Source: Arcicella rigui (GTDB taxonomy: Bacteria > Bacteroidota > Bacteroidia > Cytophagales > Spirosomataceae). From it: a stretch of DNA of 64,000 nucleotides. The translations under genes and the position numbers were made by a program. Where the stretch lies: positions 1 to 64,000 of the forward strand of contig NZ_JAYFUM010000005.1 in assembly GCF_034929435.1 (NCBI RefSeq), written 5' to 3'. The notes below the pieces were generated by a model. That model was not told the origin of the DNA. It saw only the letters and a list, made by a program, of their open reading frames with translations, and made no database searches. Position 1 is the stretch's first letter. Every line of letters begins with the position of its first letter. Shown in pieces: positions 25,488-36,031 of this stretch.

Positions 25488-25674
25488 GTGATTTTTGATT
25501 TCGGATTTCAGAATTCGGATTTCGGCTTTTTAAATGTTTTCTTCTAATGTATTTTGGATAAAAAGGTTGATGTGTAGATTTTTACGAAAATCTGTAAATC
25601 TCAATTAGGAGGGTATGAAATTTTAAGGCTTTGTACATCACAAATCCTAAATCTGAAATCCCAAATCAGAAATA
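25488..25674. repeat. ATTTCGG-family repeat with separated arms
   Basis: The left arm at 25488-25531 (GATTTCGGATTTCAGAATTCGG) and the right arm at 25640-25674 (CAAATCCTAAATCTGAAATCCC) are complementary in word composition. They are about 110 bp apart, so the loop is much longer than in the other copies. Unlike most copies, it lies between divergent genes. Confidence 0.65.
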
Positions 25675-25823
25675 TTTTTACTTTATAAAATCCAGTTTTA
25701 ATTTTTTGACATTAAAAATTTCAAGTAAAATGCTAATTATCAGTATAAAAAAACAATATGGTTTGTAAATTCAAGTTCCTTTGTCAAAGACAAGTATTTT
25801 TAAAATAATCTTAAACAAGTCCC

Positions 25824-26537
25824 ATGAAAAAACTAAGCTTAATTATGTTGATGATGACGGCAAGTCTTGTCAACTCTTTTGCTCAAACACCTGATGCAAT
25901 ATTCAACAAATTTTATCAGAGTACTGGTGGTTTAGAGCTTTGGAAAAAAGTAAAAACTTATACGTTGAAACAGTCGTTTGTGGCGAATGCGGTAACGGAT
26001 TATGATATGGAAGTAAAGGCTTCTGTGACTGACAAAGCGATGTTGAAAACCAAAACCATTATGAAACGTAGCTTCATTTATGGCGTAAGTAATGCTGATG
26101 CTTTCTTGAAAATTCCTACTGGTAGCCGTGACGTAACAACGGTTTACAGTGTGAAAGATTTGAGCGATAAAGAACAAGCCAACATGAGAAGAGAAGTAAG
26201 CGATTTCCTTTTACCATTCTTGAATTACCAAGATAAAGGTTATATTGCTACTTATGTAGGTTTGGAAGGCAAATTCTATCATATCGAATTGGCTGGAAAA
26301 GACATCAAATACGATTTGTATTTTGATAATGCAACAAGCTTATTGTCGAAATTGAAGTACAAACTTTCGAGTGGTGAAGAAATTACCCAAGAATATACCG
26401 CTTACACGACTACTGATTTTGGTATCAAATTCCCATCTTCGGGTACTTATTACAGCAGTATCGACAAGAAAAATGTAAAACTTACCAACTCAATCGTTTT
26501 CAACCCAACTTTTGACGCTACTGTTTTTAAAAGATAG
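25824..26537 (+). CDS. Secreted protein, LolA-like fold suspected
   Basis: 237 residues with a Sec signal peptide (1-20, ending NSFAQ). The mature domain begins TPDAIFNKFYQSTGGLELWKKVKTY and continues as alternating polar and aromatic strands. It includes YDLYFDNATSLLSKLKYK and FGIKFPSSGTYYSSID, a pattern typical of outer-membrane lipoprotein sorting proteins of the LolA/LppX type. Those bind acyl chains in a half-barrel. The family guess is from pattern only. It lies 156 bp upstream of tamB on the same strand, separated by a repeat, so co-transcription is possible. Confidence 0.75.
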   Translation: MKKLSLIMLMMTASLVNSFAQTPDAIFNKFYQSTGGLELWKKVKTYTLKQSFVANAVTDYDMEVKASVTDKAMLKTKTIMKRSFIYGVSNADAFLKIPTGSRDVTTVYSVKDLSDKEQANMRREVSDFLLPFLNYQDKGYIATYVGLEGKFYHIELAGKDIKYDLYFDNATSLLSKLKYKLSSGEEITQEYTAYTTTDFGIKFPSSGTYYSSIDKKNVKLTNSIVFNPTFDATVFKR

Positions 26538-26569
26538 TCAAACCTTTTTATCAATAGGAAGTGATTTTA

Positions 26570-26662
26570 AGTAATCGGGCTTTAGGTAGTAGGCTGTAAG
26601 CAAAAAATATTTTTGCCTATTGCCTAAAGCCTATTGCTTAAAGCAATTTGCCCCATTACTTC
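26570..26662. repeat. GCTTTAGGC-family inverted repeat, copy 4
   Basis: Words GGGCTTTAGGTAGTAGGCTGTAAGC on the left are answered by GCCTAAAGCCTATTGCTTAAAGC on the right. An outer AAGTAATCGGGC/GCCCCATTACTT pairing is nearly perfect. It fills the gap between the secreted protein gene and tamB. Confidence 0.78.
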
Positions 26663-26693
26663 ATTTACCGATTAACCTAAAGAATGCTTTTAT

Positions 26694-29600
26694 ATGAAAC
26701 CACTTTTAAAAATAGCAGGAATCATTGTCCTCAGCTTTTTGCTACTGCTGGTGGCTACTTTTTTCTATTTTAAAAGTCCGAATGGACAAGCATTTCTGAC
26801 ACAAAAAGTAAGTCTGTACCTTCAAGAAAAACTACATAAACCTGTTTCCATTCAAAAAATAAGTTACGACATTCCAGACTGGCTTGCTCTCGAAGGTATT
26901 TATTTGCCTGATAATCAAAACGATACTTTGTTTTACGGAAAAAAAATCCGTGTTGATATGGATATGCTGGCTTTAATCAGCAACCAAGTGAAAATCAACA
27001 AAATAGAATTAGAACAGCTAAATATTAATCTAAAACGTACTCTTCCAGATACTACTTTCAATTTCAACTACATCTTAAAAGCATTTCAAAGTACCGATAC
27101 AAAAGTTGATACCAGCAAAGGAACGCCTTTTGATTATCAGTTATCCAACATTGCATTAAAGCAAATTAAAGTATCGTATCTCGACGATGTTACGGGCATT
27201 GATGCCAAAGTTTTTTTGGACGAAGCCAATACTTCATTTAAGGCAATCGACCCCAGTATTTCAAAATATCATTTAGATAAAATTGATTTAAACGGCGGAA
27301 ATCTTTCTTTACGAATCTATGAGGCATTGGTGAAATCGCCAGCAGAAACCGCTTCAAAGGACACTTTGGATTTAGCTTTTGGCGAGTTTCAAGCAAAGAA
27401 AATTCAATGGAAAATCCTTGAAGAAAGTGCAGGTTTGCTGAATACTGTTCGTTTGGGTTCATTAAAAGTAAAAGGCGAGCAACTGTATTTGGCAGGCGAA
27501 AAAATACATTTGAAATCGGTAGATTTGTTCAATACGGATGCCAAATTAAGCTTTTTGAAAAGACCGAAAAACCCAAAGAAACCCACAGAAAAAGAAGTTG
27601 CAAGCCCTAACAACTGGCAGGTGTTGGTGGACAAAATCGTTTTCGACAATAACAATATTCAGTATCAGGACTTCAACCACAAGCCACAGAAAAAAGGCTT
27701 GGATGCCAATTATTTGGGTATTAATAATTTCAAACTGAATGCAGAACGCCTTTTTTATTCACCTAATCAGATTTCGGGTTGGTTGTATTCGAGTTCATTT
27801 CGTGAAAAATCTGGTTTTACTTTGCAGAATTTCCAAACAGATTTTGCTTATACCAATCGGCAGGCATTTTTAAAGAAATTGTATGTAAAAACGCCTAATA
27901 CAATTCTGCGAGAAGAAGTTTCCTTGAAGTATGCTTCGTTTGAACAATTGAATAAAAATATCGGTGCAAGTACTTTGAACGTAAATTTGAAAAATACACA
28001 AATTGGCTTCAAAGATATTTTGCTATTAATGCCCGATTTGGCAAAACAATCACCTTTTGTGGGCAACGAAAACGCTGTTTTGAAAATCAATGCTTTGGCA
28101 AAAGGAACAGTAAATAATCTGAAAATTAACGAATTGAGCGTCAATGGACTTGGGCAAACCAAAGCCAATCTTGTAGGAACAATCACAGGTTTGCCGAATA
28201 TCAATAAAACGGCAGTGCAAGTAAATCTAAAAGAGATTTCGCTTACGAAAAATGATATTTTGAAATTAGCTCCTAAAAATTCCATTCCGCCAACGATTGA
28301 CTTACCTCAGAAAATAAGTGTAGCAGGAACGATTCAAGGAAAAGTACAAGACTTAACTATCAATACCAAATTACAAACGGATTTAGGTGGAGCGTCTTTC
28401 AAGGGAAGATTGGTTAATATTACAGCAGACAAAAATCAACAGTACGAAGGTGATTTGAACTTGACGGCTTTTGAAGTAGGAAAACTCATCAAACAGTCGG
28501 AGTCGGTTGGAAAAATCTCATTAAATGCACAAATAAAAGGCAAAGGCTTTGATTTGAAAACCATGAATACTTCTGTAAAAGGACTTATTCAGCAAGCGGA
28601 AATCAAAGGATATGCTTATAAAAACTTAGCTTTTGAAACCAATATTGCCCAACAAATTGCCAGCATAAAAGCCCAAATTGCAGACCCGAATATTAACTTG
28701 AATATTGATTCAAAAGTAGATTTATCTCAAAAATATCCAAGTATCAACGGAAAATTGGCGATTGCTCAATTGAATTTAAAACCGCTCGGACTCTACCCAG
28801 ATAATATTGGTATTCAAGGAGATATTGCGATTGATATGCCTATAACTGACCCTGTGAATCCAATAGGAAGAGTGACTTTTGAAAGAACAACGCTCTTTCA
28901 AAATGGCAAAGCGATTCCGATTGATAATACCATTTTCACGGCACAAAGTAATGCCGACGGGAAAAACTTTGAGTTGAAATCTCCTTTTTTAAAAGCAAAA
29001 CTTAAAGGCGATTTTAATTATTTGCAGTTGTCAGATATTTTTATTGGCAATATCAGCCATTATTTTGCCATTCCAGAAGTCACTTTTACGCCCGTTACCG
29101 AGGCTTTCAATATCGCTATCGACCTAAAATTACTCAAACATCCAGCTTTCAATGTGTTTTTGCCCGGTCTTAGCAAGTTAGATACTCTTAGCTTTTCGGC
29201 AAAACTGAGCAACCAAGCTGGCAGTATGTTACAAGCTGATTTGAAAGCTCCCTTTATCGAGTACGATACCATAAAAATCTCTAATGTAAATTTTCATATC
29301 GCCAACGATGCCGACCAACTAAATTATCAAGCAGGACTTGACGGCGTTTCGATGAATGATTTTAAAATTCGTAAAACGATACTTACAGGAAATGTGGCGA
29401 ATAATATCGCTACTTTCAAAGCGACCTTTAAAGATTCTTTGAATTTAGACAAAAACCAAGTAGTAGGTTTTGTGCAAAATGCTGATAATCAGTACAGAAT
29501 AAAATTGGCTAACGATGGTTTGAAATTGAATTTTGAAAATTGGAATGTAGATTCCACAGGTTTTATTCAGTATGGGAAAGCGGGTTTGTTGGTAAACCAT

Positions 29601-31622
29601 TTCCAAATTGAACAAGCTAAACAACGCTTGTTGGTCAATACTGAAAACCACGAACCAAACGGAGCGATTAGAGTATTGGCTGAAAATTTCAAGATTGAAA
29701 ATTTTGTTACCCTTTTTGTTCCAGACTCTACGATGGCAAGTGGTAAAATCGACGGCGATATTTTACTGAGTAATTACATGACTTCGCCTTCGTTTACAGG
29801 TAATATCAACATCAGTAATTTTAATTTTCAAAAAACAGCCATTGGCGATGTAGCCATCAATGCCTTTAATGAAACGGCCGAAAAAATCACTGTAAAAGCC
29901 ACACTTCTCAGTGCCAAAAACGATGTGCAATTGGTTGGAAATTACCTATTGAATACTGCCAATCCTTTCGATTTAAACTTGAAAATCAACAGTTTAGGAC
30001 TTGAAACAGTACAAGCTTTTAGTTTCGGTCAATTAAAACAGTCGAAAGGAGTACTTTTTGGTGAAGCCAGTATCAAAGGTTCGTCCACACAGCCAGAATT
30101 GTTGGGTAATTTGAATTTTAAAAATGTTGGTTTTACGGTTTCGCAGTTGGGAAGTCGCTATTTAATCAATAATCAAAAACTTATTTTTGATAAACAAACC
30201 ATTCAACTGAATCAATTTATCGTCAGTGATACGCTGAATCAACCGCTAAAAATTGATGGAACGATAGTACTTGCCAATATTCCTTCGGTAAAGTATGATT
30301 TGAATATTGATACCAAAAATTTCATGGTTTTAAATTCTACCAGAAACGATAATGACTTTTTTTACGGCAAAGGTTTTGTTGATGCCAGCTTATCGGTTCA
30401 AGGCATTTCAACCAATGCCAAAGTAGAAGGCGATATTAAGGTCAGAGAAAAAAGTAATATTTCAATCATCGTTCCCGACGATTTGGATGCCCAAAGCGAA
30501 AGCGAAGGTATTGTGGTTTTTGTTAATAAAAATACGCCTGCACCACCGCCAGATACTTTGGCAAAAAATACTTTGGTAAATGATTTTGTAACGGAAATGT
30601 CTTTGAATATTGAAGCTGATGACAAATCTGAATTCACAATTATTGTGGATGAACTCAATGGCGATAATTTGAAAGTACGTGGAAATGCTCGCTTAAATGC
30701 TGGATTAAGTGCCGACGGACAGCCTTATATCATTGGTTCTTATGACCTTACCGAAGGAAGTTACGGAATTACTTTTGAAGTATTGAAACGCCAATTTAGT
30801 ATCGAAAAAGGGAGTAATATCATTTGGTCTGGCGACCCTATGAATGCCGATGTAAACATTACCGCCATTTATAATACCGAAACTTCGCCATTGGATTTGA
30901 TGGCAAATGAAACCGACGACGTGAATCTCTATCGTCAAAAAGTACAATTTGATGTACTTTTAACGATGGCTGGAAAACTGACAAAACCTGATATTTCATT
31001 CAAGATTCGCCCCTCTGCTACACAAAGATTTGTGGATAAAAGTGTAACGACCAGTATTCAAACACGTTTGAATAAACTTGACCAAAACGATGTCAATAAA
31101 CAAGTATTTGCATTGTTGATTTTGAATCGCTTTTTCTCAGAAAAATCTTCCGACTTTTTCTCAAGTAGTGGCGGAGCAAACCCAGAAGCTCTTGCCCGAC
31201 AAAGTGTGAGTAAATTATTATCTGACCAATTGGCTTCTTTGGCTTCCGACTTGATTACGGTGGTTGATTTAGATATTAATCTGGCTTCTACGCAAGATTA
31301 TTACAACGGAAAAACAAGTGCCAGAACGGATTTGAGTCTTGGACTTTCAAAAGCATTTTTCAATGATAAAATTCAAGTAAAAGTTGGGCGAAATTTTGAG
31401 TTGGAAAACCAAACTTCTATCAGCAGAAATTCCGCAGAAGTATTCGATAACATTGTAGTAAATTACAAATTGACCAACGACGGTCGCTACCTTTTTAAAG
31501 CTTTCAGAAAAAATCAATTTCAGTCTGTTTTAGATGGTTATGTGGTAGAAACGGGTCTTGGTTTTACTGTTACGATGGAGTACGGCACATTTAAAGAGAT
31601 TTTCAAAAAGCCAAACAAGTGA
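26694..31622 (+). CDS. tamB: TamB-family translocation and assembly module protein
   Basis: 1642 residues. An N-terminal membrane anchor (about 8-27, AGIIVLSFLLLLVATFFYF) is followed by an AsmA/TamB-like start and a very long region of repeated beta-strands expected to form a hydrophobic groove. The conserved C-terminal TamB domain (about 1200-1642) contains ADGQPYIIGSYDLTEGSY and GDPMNADVNITAIY. TamB bridges inner and outer membranes and is linked to phospholipid transport and outer-membrane protein assembly. The TamA-type partner follows immediately. The length is within the normal Bacteroidota range, and no frame break was seen. Confidence 0.93.
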   Translation: MKPLLKIAGIIVLSFLLLLVATFFYFKSPNGQAFLTQKVSLYLQEKLHKPVSIQKISYDIPDWLALEGIYLPDNQNDTLFYGKKIRVDMDMLALISNQVKINKIELEQLNINLKRTLPDTTFNFNYILKAFQSTDTKVDTSKGTPFDYQLSNIALKQIKVSYLDDVTGIDAKVFLDEANTSFKAIDPSISKYHLDKIDLNGGNLSLRIYEALVKSPAETASKDTLDLAFGEFQAKKIQWKILEESAGLLNTVRLGSLKVKGEQLYLAGEKIHLKSVDLFNTDAKLSFLKRPKNPKKPTEKEVASPNNWQVLVDKIVFDNNNIQYQDFNHKPQKKGLDANYLGINNFKLNAERLFYSPNQISGWLYSSSFREKSGFTLQNFQTDFAYTNRQAFLKKLYVKTPNTILREEVSLKYASFEQLNKNIGASTLNVNLKNTQIGFKDILLLMPDLAKQSPFVGNENAVLKINALAKGTVNNLKINELSVNGLGQTKANLVGTITGLPNINKTAVQVNLKEISLTKNDILKLAPKNSIPPTIDLPQKISVAGTIQGKVQDLTINTKLQTDLGGASFKGRLVNITADKNQQYEGDLNLTAFEVGKLIKQSESVGKISLNAQIKGKGFDLKTMNTSVKGLIQQAEIKGYAYKNLAFETNIAQQIASIKAQIADPNINLNIDSKVDLSQKYPSINGKLAIAQLNLKPLGLYPDNIGIQGDIAIDMPITDPVNPIGRVTFERTTLFQNGKAIPIDNTIFTAQSNADGKNFELKSPFLKAKLKGDFNYLQLSDIFIGNISHYFAIPEVTFTPVTEAFNIAIDLKLLKHPAFNVFLPGLSKLDTLSFSAKLSNQAGSMLQADLKAPFIEYDTIKISNVNFHIANDADQLNYQAGLDGVSMNDFKIRKTILTGNVANNIATFKATFKDSLNLDKNQVVGFVQNADNQYRIKLANDGLKLNFENWNVDSTGFIQYGKAGLLVNHFQIEQAKQRLLVNTENHEPNGAIRVLAENFKIENFVTLFVPDSTMASGKIDGDILLSNYMTSPSFTGNINISNFNFQKTAIGDVAINAFNETAEKITVKATLLSAKNDVQLVGNYLLNTANPFDLNLKINSLGLETVQAFSFGQLKQSKGVLFGEASIKGSSTQPELLGNLNFKNVGFTVSQLGSRYLINNQKLIFDKQTIQLNQFIVSDTLNQPLKIDGTIVLANIPSVKYDLNIDTKNFMVLNSTRNDNDFFYGKGFVDASLSVQGISTNAKVEGDIKVREKSNISIIVPDDLDAQSESEGIVVFVNKNTPAPPPDTLAKNTLVNDFVTEMSLNIEADDKSEFTIIVDELNGDNLKVRGNARLNAGLSADGQPYIIGSYDLTEGSYGITFEVLKRQFSIEKGSNIIWSGDPMNADVNITAIYNTETSPLDLMANETDDVNLYRQKVQFDVLLTMAGKLTKPDISFKIRPSATQRFVDKSVTTSIQTRLNKLDQNDVNKQVFALLILNRFFSEKSSDFFSSSGGANPEALARQSVSKLLSDQLASLASDLITVVDLDINLASTQDYYNGKTSARTDLSLGLSKAFFNDKIQVKVGRNFELENQTSISRNSAEVFDNIVVNYKLTNDGRYLFKAFRKNQFQSVLDGYVVETGLGFTVTMEYGTFKEIFKKPNK

Positions 31623-31782
31623 TTGGGATTTTGGATTTCGGATTTCGGATTTCAGCATTCGGTCGTCGGCTGTCGGATTTCGGTCATCGGATTTCAGATG
31701 TTAGAAAGCTAAAAGCCGACGACCGAAAACTGATGACCGAAGTCCGATGTCAGAAAGCCGAAATCCCAAATCCGAAAGCTAA
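31623..31782. repeat. ATTTCGG-family inverted repeat between tamB and its partner
   Basis: It begins directly at the tamB stop. Left half: GGATTTCGGATTTCGG, TTCGGTCGTCGGCTGTCGG and CGGTCATCGG. Right half: GCCGACGACCGAAAACTGATG and CCGAAGTCCGATGTCAG. It is open in one plus-strand frame, so it can be mistaken for an N-terminal extension of the next gene. Confidence 0.82.
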
Positions 31783-31798
31783 TAATATTATTTTACTC

Positions 31799-34159
31799 AT
31801 GAAAATAAAATTTTTACGATATTTCCCTTCAATACTCTATCCAACGAAGAGCGTTTTCAGTCTGCTTTTTTTGTTGGTTTTATGGGGTTGTTCGGTAACA
31901 AAAAAACTCCCAGCAGGCGAAAGTTTGTATGTAGGAGCGAAAGTTAATATTCAAAAAGATTCCGTTATCAGTAAAAAGGAAAGTGCATTAGTAAAAACAC
32001 AAATTGAAGCATTAATTAAACCTAAACCCAATTCTGCCATTTTAGGATTTCCGTACAAAGTATGGTTTTATTACCTTTTTGGCGAACCTAAAGGCGATAA
32101 AGGTTTTAAGGCTTTTTTCAGAAAACGCTTTGGCGAGCCGCCAGTTTTGGCAAGTAAAGGAATCGTTCAAGCCAATGCCAAACAGATTAATTTATTTTTG
32201 AACAATAACGGTTTTTTTCGTTCGGGAGCAAGTGGTTCACTGGTCGAGAAAGACAGAAAAGCTACTGCCAATTATCGGGTTTTACTTCATCAAAGGTATC
32301 TTATAGATTCTATTCAGTTCAATCCGCAAGACACCAGTGCTTTTGGTAAAGCGTTTTTGGCAGCACAAAATAATTCTTTATTGAAACAAGGAACGCCCTA
32401 TCAATTTGATTTAATTAATGCCGAACGTGAACGCATCGACAATCAATTGAAACGAAGAGGTTTTTATTATTTCAGACCAGATTTTATTATCATTAAAGCA
32501 GATTCTTCTGTTGGAAAACACAAAGTAAATCTTTCTTTTGAAGTAAAACCGACAACTTCGCAAGTTGCCAAAAAACTTTATCGCATCAGAGACATTCATG
32601 TGATTTCAGACTACGGAGAAAAAAGCAGTACCGACAGTAGCGAAGTTGAATTCAATTATAGAGGATTGAAAATTTTTGATAGAACACATTCGTTCCGTCC
32701 AAAGATTTTTTCGGATGCCATCGGTTTTCGTCGTGGTGGACGATACAGCAGTATGACGCAAGACGTTTCTCTGTCAAGATTAATCAACTTGAACGGCAAT
32801 TTTAAATTCGTAAAAAATACTTTTGAATTAGTACCTCGTTCAGACTCAGCACTTTTGGATGTGTATTATCATCTTACGCCCTTGAAAGCAAAATCCTTAG
32901 TTGCCGACCTCAACGCCACTACCAAATCCAACAACTATACGGGTTCAAACATCAGTATTTCGTGGTTGAATAAAAATACTTTTAAAGGAGCAGAATTATT
33001 AAAAGTGACAGCCAATGCAGGTTTGGAGTTTCAAGTTGGCGGTATCAGTAGCTCGATTGGTGCAGTAAATACCACTCGTTTTTCGATTGAAAGTAACCTT
33101 TCATTGCCAAGATTTACCATTCCTTTTGTCAGTATTAATCCAACCCGAAACCAATCTTTACCGAAAACCAATTTCAATATTGGCTACGAAATTATGAAAA
33201 GGGGAGGTTTGTACGACCTTACTTCACTTCGTTCTTCTTTGAGTTATGCTTGGAAACAAAACGCAGCCATCGAACATTCCTTTACGCCACTTTTAGTCAA
33301 TTTGGTAAAAGCATCCAATTTTAGTGAAGATTTTGCTTTGGAGTATTTCCGAAATCCAATTTTATACGAAGAGATTTTAGACAATAAAATCATCATGAGT
33401 TCGGCTTATACTTTTTCATATATGCCACCTGCCAAACCCAGTAGCAGACATACATTTTCGTTTACTGGTGGCGTAGAATTAGCAGGAAATCTGGCAAAAC
33501 TCTTATCTAATCTAATGTCGGAAGAAGGCTCAAGTAACACCACTGTTTTTGGGGTAACTTATCCACAATACGCCCGATTTGATGCAGATTTTCGCTATGC
33601 TTACCGAATCAGCCAGAATGTTCGTTTGGCAAATAGGTTACTGATAGGCTATGGTTTGCCTTATGGTAATTCACTTTTTTTACCCACTGTAAAACAATAT
33701 GTAGCAGGCGGGAATAACAGTATTCGTGCTTTTGCTGCAAGAACCATTGGCCCTGGAAGTTATCAAAGTACAGGCTCTTTATTAGAACAAACTATCGGCG
33801 GACAGTCGGGCGATGTAAAATTAGAATTGAATACTGAATTACGTGCAAAATTCAATCAGTACATTCATGGAGCGGTTTTTATAGATGCAGGAAACGTTTG
33901 GATGCAACACGATGTGGACGTGTACGGCGAAGATGCCGTTTTTCGTAAAGATTTTTACAAACAATTAGCCGTTGGTACAGGCATAGGTTTGCGTTTTGAT
34001 TTCAGTTATTTAGTCATGCGTTTTGACTTGGCAACGCCAGTAAGAAAACCTTATTTACCCGAAAACGAACGTTGGGTTCTGAAAGATTTTAATTTGGGCG
34101 ACGCTGAATGGCGAAGAGAAAATTTAGTTTTGAATATTGCCGTTGGCTATCCATTTTAA
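31799..34159 (+). CDS. TamA/BamA-like outer membrane lipoprotein (TamL-type)
   Basis: 786 residues from the start at 31799. That start is chosen because MKIKFLRYFPS leads into a lipoprotein signal ending LLFLLVLWGC. The open frame reaches back to 31619 only through translated repeat DNA. N-terminal POTRA-like segments cover about 40-300 and the Omp85 beta-barrel about 400-786, including GDVKLELNTELRAKF and GAVFIDAGNVW. A lipidated TamA relative next to tamB is the arrangement described for Bacteroidota as TamL. It would cooperate with TamB in outer-membrane assembly. Confidence 0.9.
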   Translation: MKIKFLRYFPSILYPTKSVFSLLFLLVLWGCSVTKKLPAGESLYVGAKVNIQKDSVISKKESALVKTQIEALIKPKPNSAILGFPYKVWFYYLFGEPKGDKGFKAFFRKRFGEPPVLASKGIVQANAKQINLFLNNNGFFRSGASGSLVEKDRKATANYRVLLHQRYLIDSIQFNPQDTSAFGKAFLAAQNNSLLKQGTPYQFDLINAERERIDNQLKRRGFYYFRPDFIIIKADSSVGKHKVNLSFEVKPTTSQVAKKLYRIRDIHVISDYGEKSSTDSSEVEFNYRGLKIFDRTHSFRPKIFSDAIGFRRGGRYSSMTQDVSLSRLINLNGNFKFVKNTFELVPRSDSALLDVYYHLTPLKAKSLVADLNATTKSNNYTGSNISISWLNKNTFKGAELLKVTANAGLEFQVGGISSSIGAVNTTRFSIESNLSLPRFTIPFVSINPTRNQSLPKTNFNIGYEIMKRGGLYDLTSLRSSLSYAWKQNAAIEHSFTPLLVNLVKASNFSEDFALEYFRNPILYEEILDNKIIMSSAYTFSYMPPAKPSSRHTFSFTGGVELAGNLAKLLSNLMSEEGSSNTTVFGVTYPQYARFDADFRYAYRISQNVRLANRLLIGYGLPYGNSLFLPTVKQYVAGGNNSIRAFAARTIGPGSYQSTGSLLEQTIGGQSGDVKLELNTELRAKFNQYIHGAVFIDAGNVWMQHDVDVYGEDAVFRKDFYKQLAVGTGIGLRFDFSYLVMRFDLATPVRKPYLPENERWVLKDFNLGDAEWRRENLVLNIAVGYPF

Positions 34160-34250
34160 TTCTATTGCGGATAAGGCAGAAAAACATAGCCTTTTATATG
34201 TTTTTTAATAATTTATTGGTATTTTGTTGATGAAATAATATGCTGATTAA

Positions 34251-35945
34251 ATGATGAAGGAAAAAGAACCCACAAATAACCAAGCTCATACCGTAAGAAT
34301 GCCCATCGTCATTGCCATTACTTTAGTGGCAGGAATGCTGGTTGGAGCTAATTTTTTTGGTGGACAAGCAAGAATGAATAGCGTAGCCAAAGGTTATTCA
34401 AAGTACAGAGAAGTATTATCGTTGATAGAAACCAGTTATGTCGATTCAGTCAATACAGATTCTTTGGTTGAATTTTCTATCAAAAAAATGTTAGAAAAAC
34501 TCGATCCACACACTTCCTATTTTTCTACTTCCGAAGTAGCCGCTGCACGCTCTCAGTTAGAATCAGGTTTTGATGGTATCGGTATCGAATTCAACGTTTT
34601 TAATGACACTGTTTATGTGGTAAATGCCATGTTGGGCGGGCCTTCTGACGCAGTGGGTATCAAAAGTGGCGACAGACTTGTCAGTGCTGATGGCGTTTCG
34701 CTTACAGGACAAAAAGTAAATTCAGCTTTGATTTTCAGCAAACTGCGTGGCCCAAGAGGAAGCGAAGTAACCTTAGAAATTGTCAGAAAAGGCGAAAAAG
34801 GTGTAAAGGTATTTACGGTTACCCGTGATAGAATTCCTTCATATTCTATCAACGCCAGTTTTATGATTGATAACCAAACGGGCTACATCAAAGTAGATAG
34901 ATTTACAGAATCTACTTATGATGAATTTAAAAGTGCTTTATCGACCTTGAAATCTCAGGGATTGAAACGTTTGATGTTAGATTTAAGAGGCAATCCGGGC
35001 GGGTATAAAGACCGTGCTGAAAAAATGGTAGATGAACTTTTGGCAGGCGAAAAACTTATCGTTTATACTGATGGTAAAGGAACAAAGTATGATTCTCAGA
35101 CTTTTACGCAAAACGACGGTATTTTTGAAAAAGGAGCAGTGATTGTTTTAGTGGACGAAAACAGTGCTTCGGCAGCCGAAATCGTAGCAGGAGCTTTACA
35201 AGATAATGACCGTGCTTTGATTGTAGGCAGACGTTCCTTTGGAAAAGGTTTGGTTCAAATGCCCGTTACCCTTCATGATGGCTCAGAATTACGTTTGACG
35301 ATTTCGAGATATTATACCCCAAGTGGCAGAAGTATTCAAAAACCATACTCTTTGGGTAAAGAAGAAGAGTACGAAAAAGATTATGACCAACGCTTGAAAG
35401 GAGGGGAGTTTTTCAGTTCAGACAGTATCAAGTTTAATGAAAAACTCAAGTATAAAACCGTAGCTGGTCGTATCGTTTATGGCGGCGGAGGCATTACGCC
35501 TGATGTTTTCGTACCAAGAGACACCAGTTATATGACCAAGTATTTAACCGAATTATTCAGTAAAAATATTATCCGTGAATATGCTTTGACTTATACGAAT
35601 GAAAACATTAAGAGCTTAGAAAAACTTTCTTTCAAGGAATTCAACAAGCAATTTAATGTAAGTGATGAAATGTTGTCGGAGCTTCAAAAAGTAGCACAGC
35701 AAGCCAAAGTAAAAGCTACTGCCAAAGACTATGAGCGTTCGTTAGCTTATCTCAAAGGACAAATTAAAGCTTTGGTAGCACGCAATGTTTGGCAAAGAAA
35801 AAAAGCTAAGGGCTATAATAACGAGTATTATCAAATCTTGATGGCTTATGACGAAACTTTCCAAAAAGCCTTACAGAATTTTGATAAAGCCGAGAAATTA
35901 GCCCACGGCGAAATCGTGGAAACACTTACGCATTCTGGGAAGTAG
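34251..35945 (+). CDS. C-terminal processing peptidase (S41 family)
   Basis: 564 residues. An N-terminal membrane anchor or signal lies at about 20-36 (IVIAITLVAGMLVGANFF), then a PDZ domain at about 100-190 (GIGIEFNVF, GGPSDAVGIKSGDRLVSADG). The S41 core has the Ser/Lys dyad Ser307 in SASAAE and Lys332 in FGKGLVQ, 25 residues apart as in Prc/CtpA. A helical C-terminal extension covers about 450-560. It degrades or trims periplasmic proteins. It follows the TamL-type gene by 91 bp on the same strand, extending the envelope-assembly cluster. The start could equally be the second Met. Confidence 0.94.
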   Translation: MMKEKEPTNNQAHTVRMPIVIAITLVAGMLVGANFFGGQARMNSVAKGYSKYREVLSLIETSYVDSVNTDSLVEFSIKKMLEKLDPHTSYFSTSEVAAARSQLESGFDGIGIEFNVFNDTVYVVNAMLGGPSDAVGIKSGDRLVSADGVSLTGQKVNSALIFSKLRGPRGSEVTLEIVRKGEKGVKVFTVTRDRIPSYSINASFMIDNQTGYIKVDRFTESTYDEFKSALSTLKSQGLKRLMLDLRGNPGGYKDRAEKMVDELLAGEKLIVYTDGKGTKYDSQTFTQNDGIFEKGAVIVLVDENSASAAEIVAGALQDNDRALIVGRRSFGKGLVQMPVTLHDGSELRLTISRYYTPSGRSIQKPYSLGKEEEYEKDYDQRLKGGEFFSSDSIKFNEKLKYKTVAGRIVYGGGGITPDVFVPRDTSYMTKYLTELFSKNIIREYALTYTNENIKSLEKLSFKEFNKQFNVSDEMLSELQKVAQQAKVKATAKDYERSLAYLKGQIKALVARNVWQRKKAKGYNNEYYQILMAYDETFQKALQNFDKAEKLAHGEIVETLTHSGK

Positions 35946-36031
35946 TTTTAAGTGATGAGTTTAATGTATTGAATACTTTAGATTATAACAAAGTCCCCAA
36001 ATAGTAATATAATATTATCAAAATTACCATC

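Larger units (their letters stand above)
25322..25823. other. Divergent spacer with an ATTTCGG-family repeat
   Basis: About 500 bp. It holds the tcdA promoter and an ATTTCGG-family element, then AT-rich DNA leading to the next gene. No ORF is supported. Confidence 0.6.
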
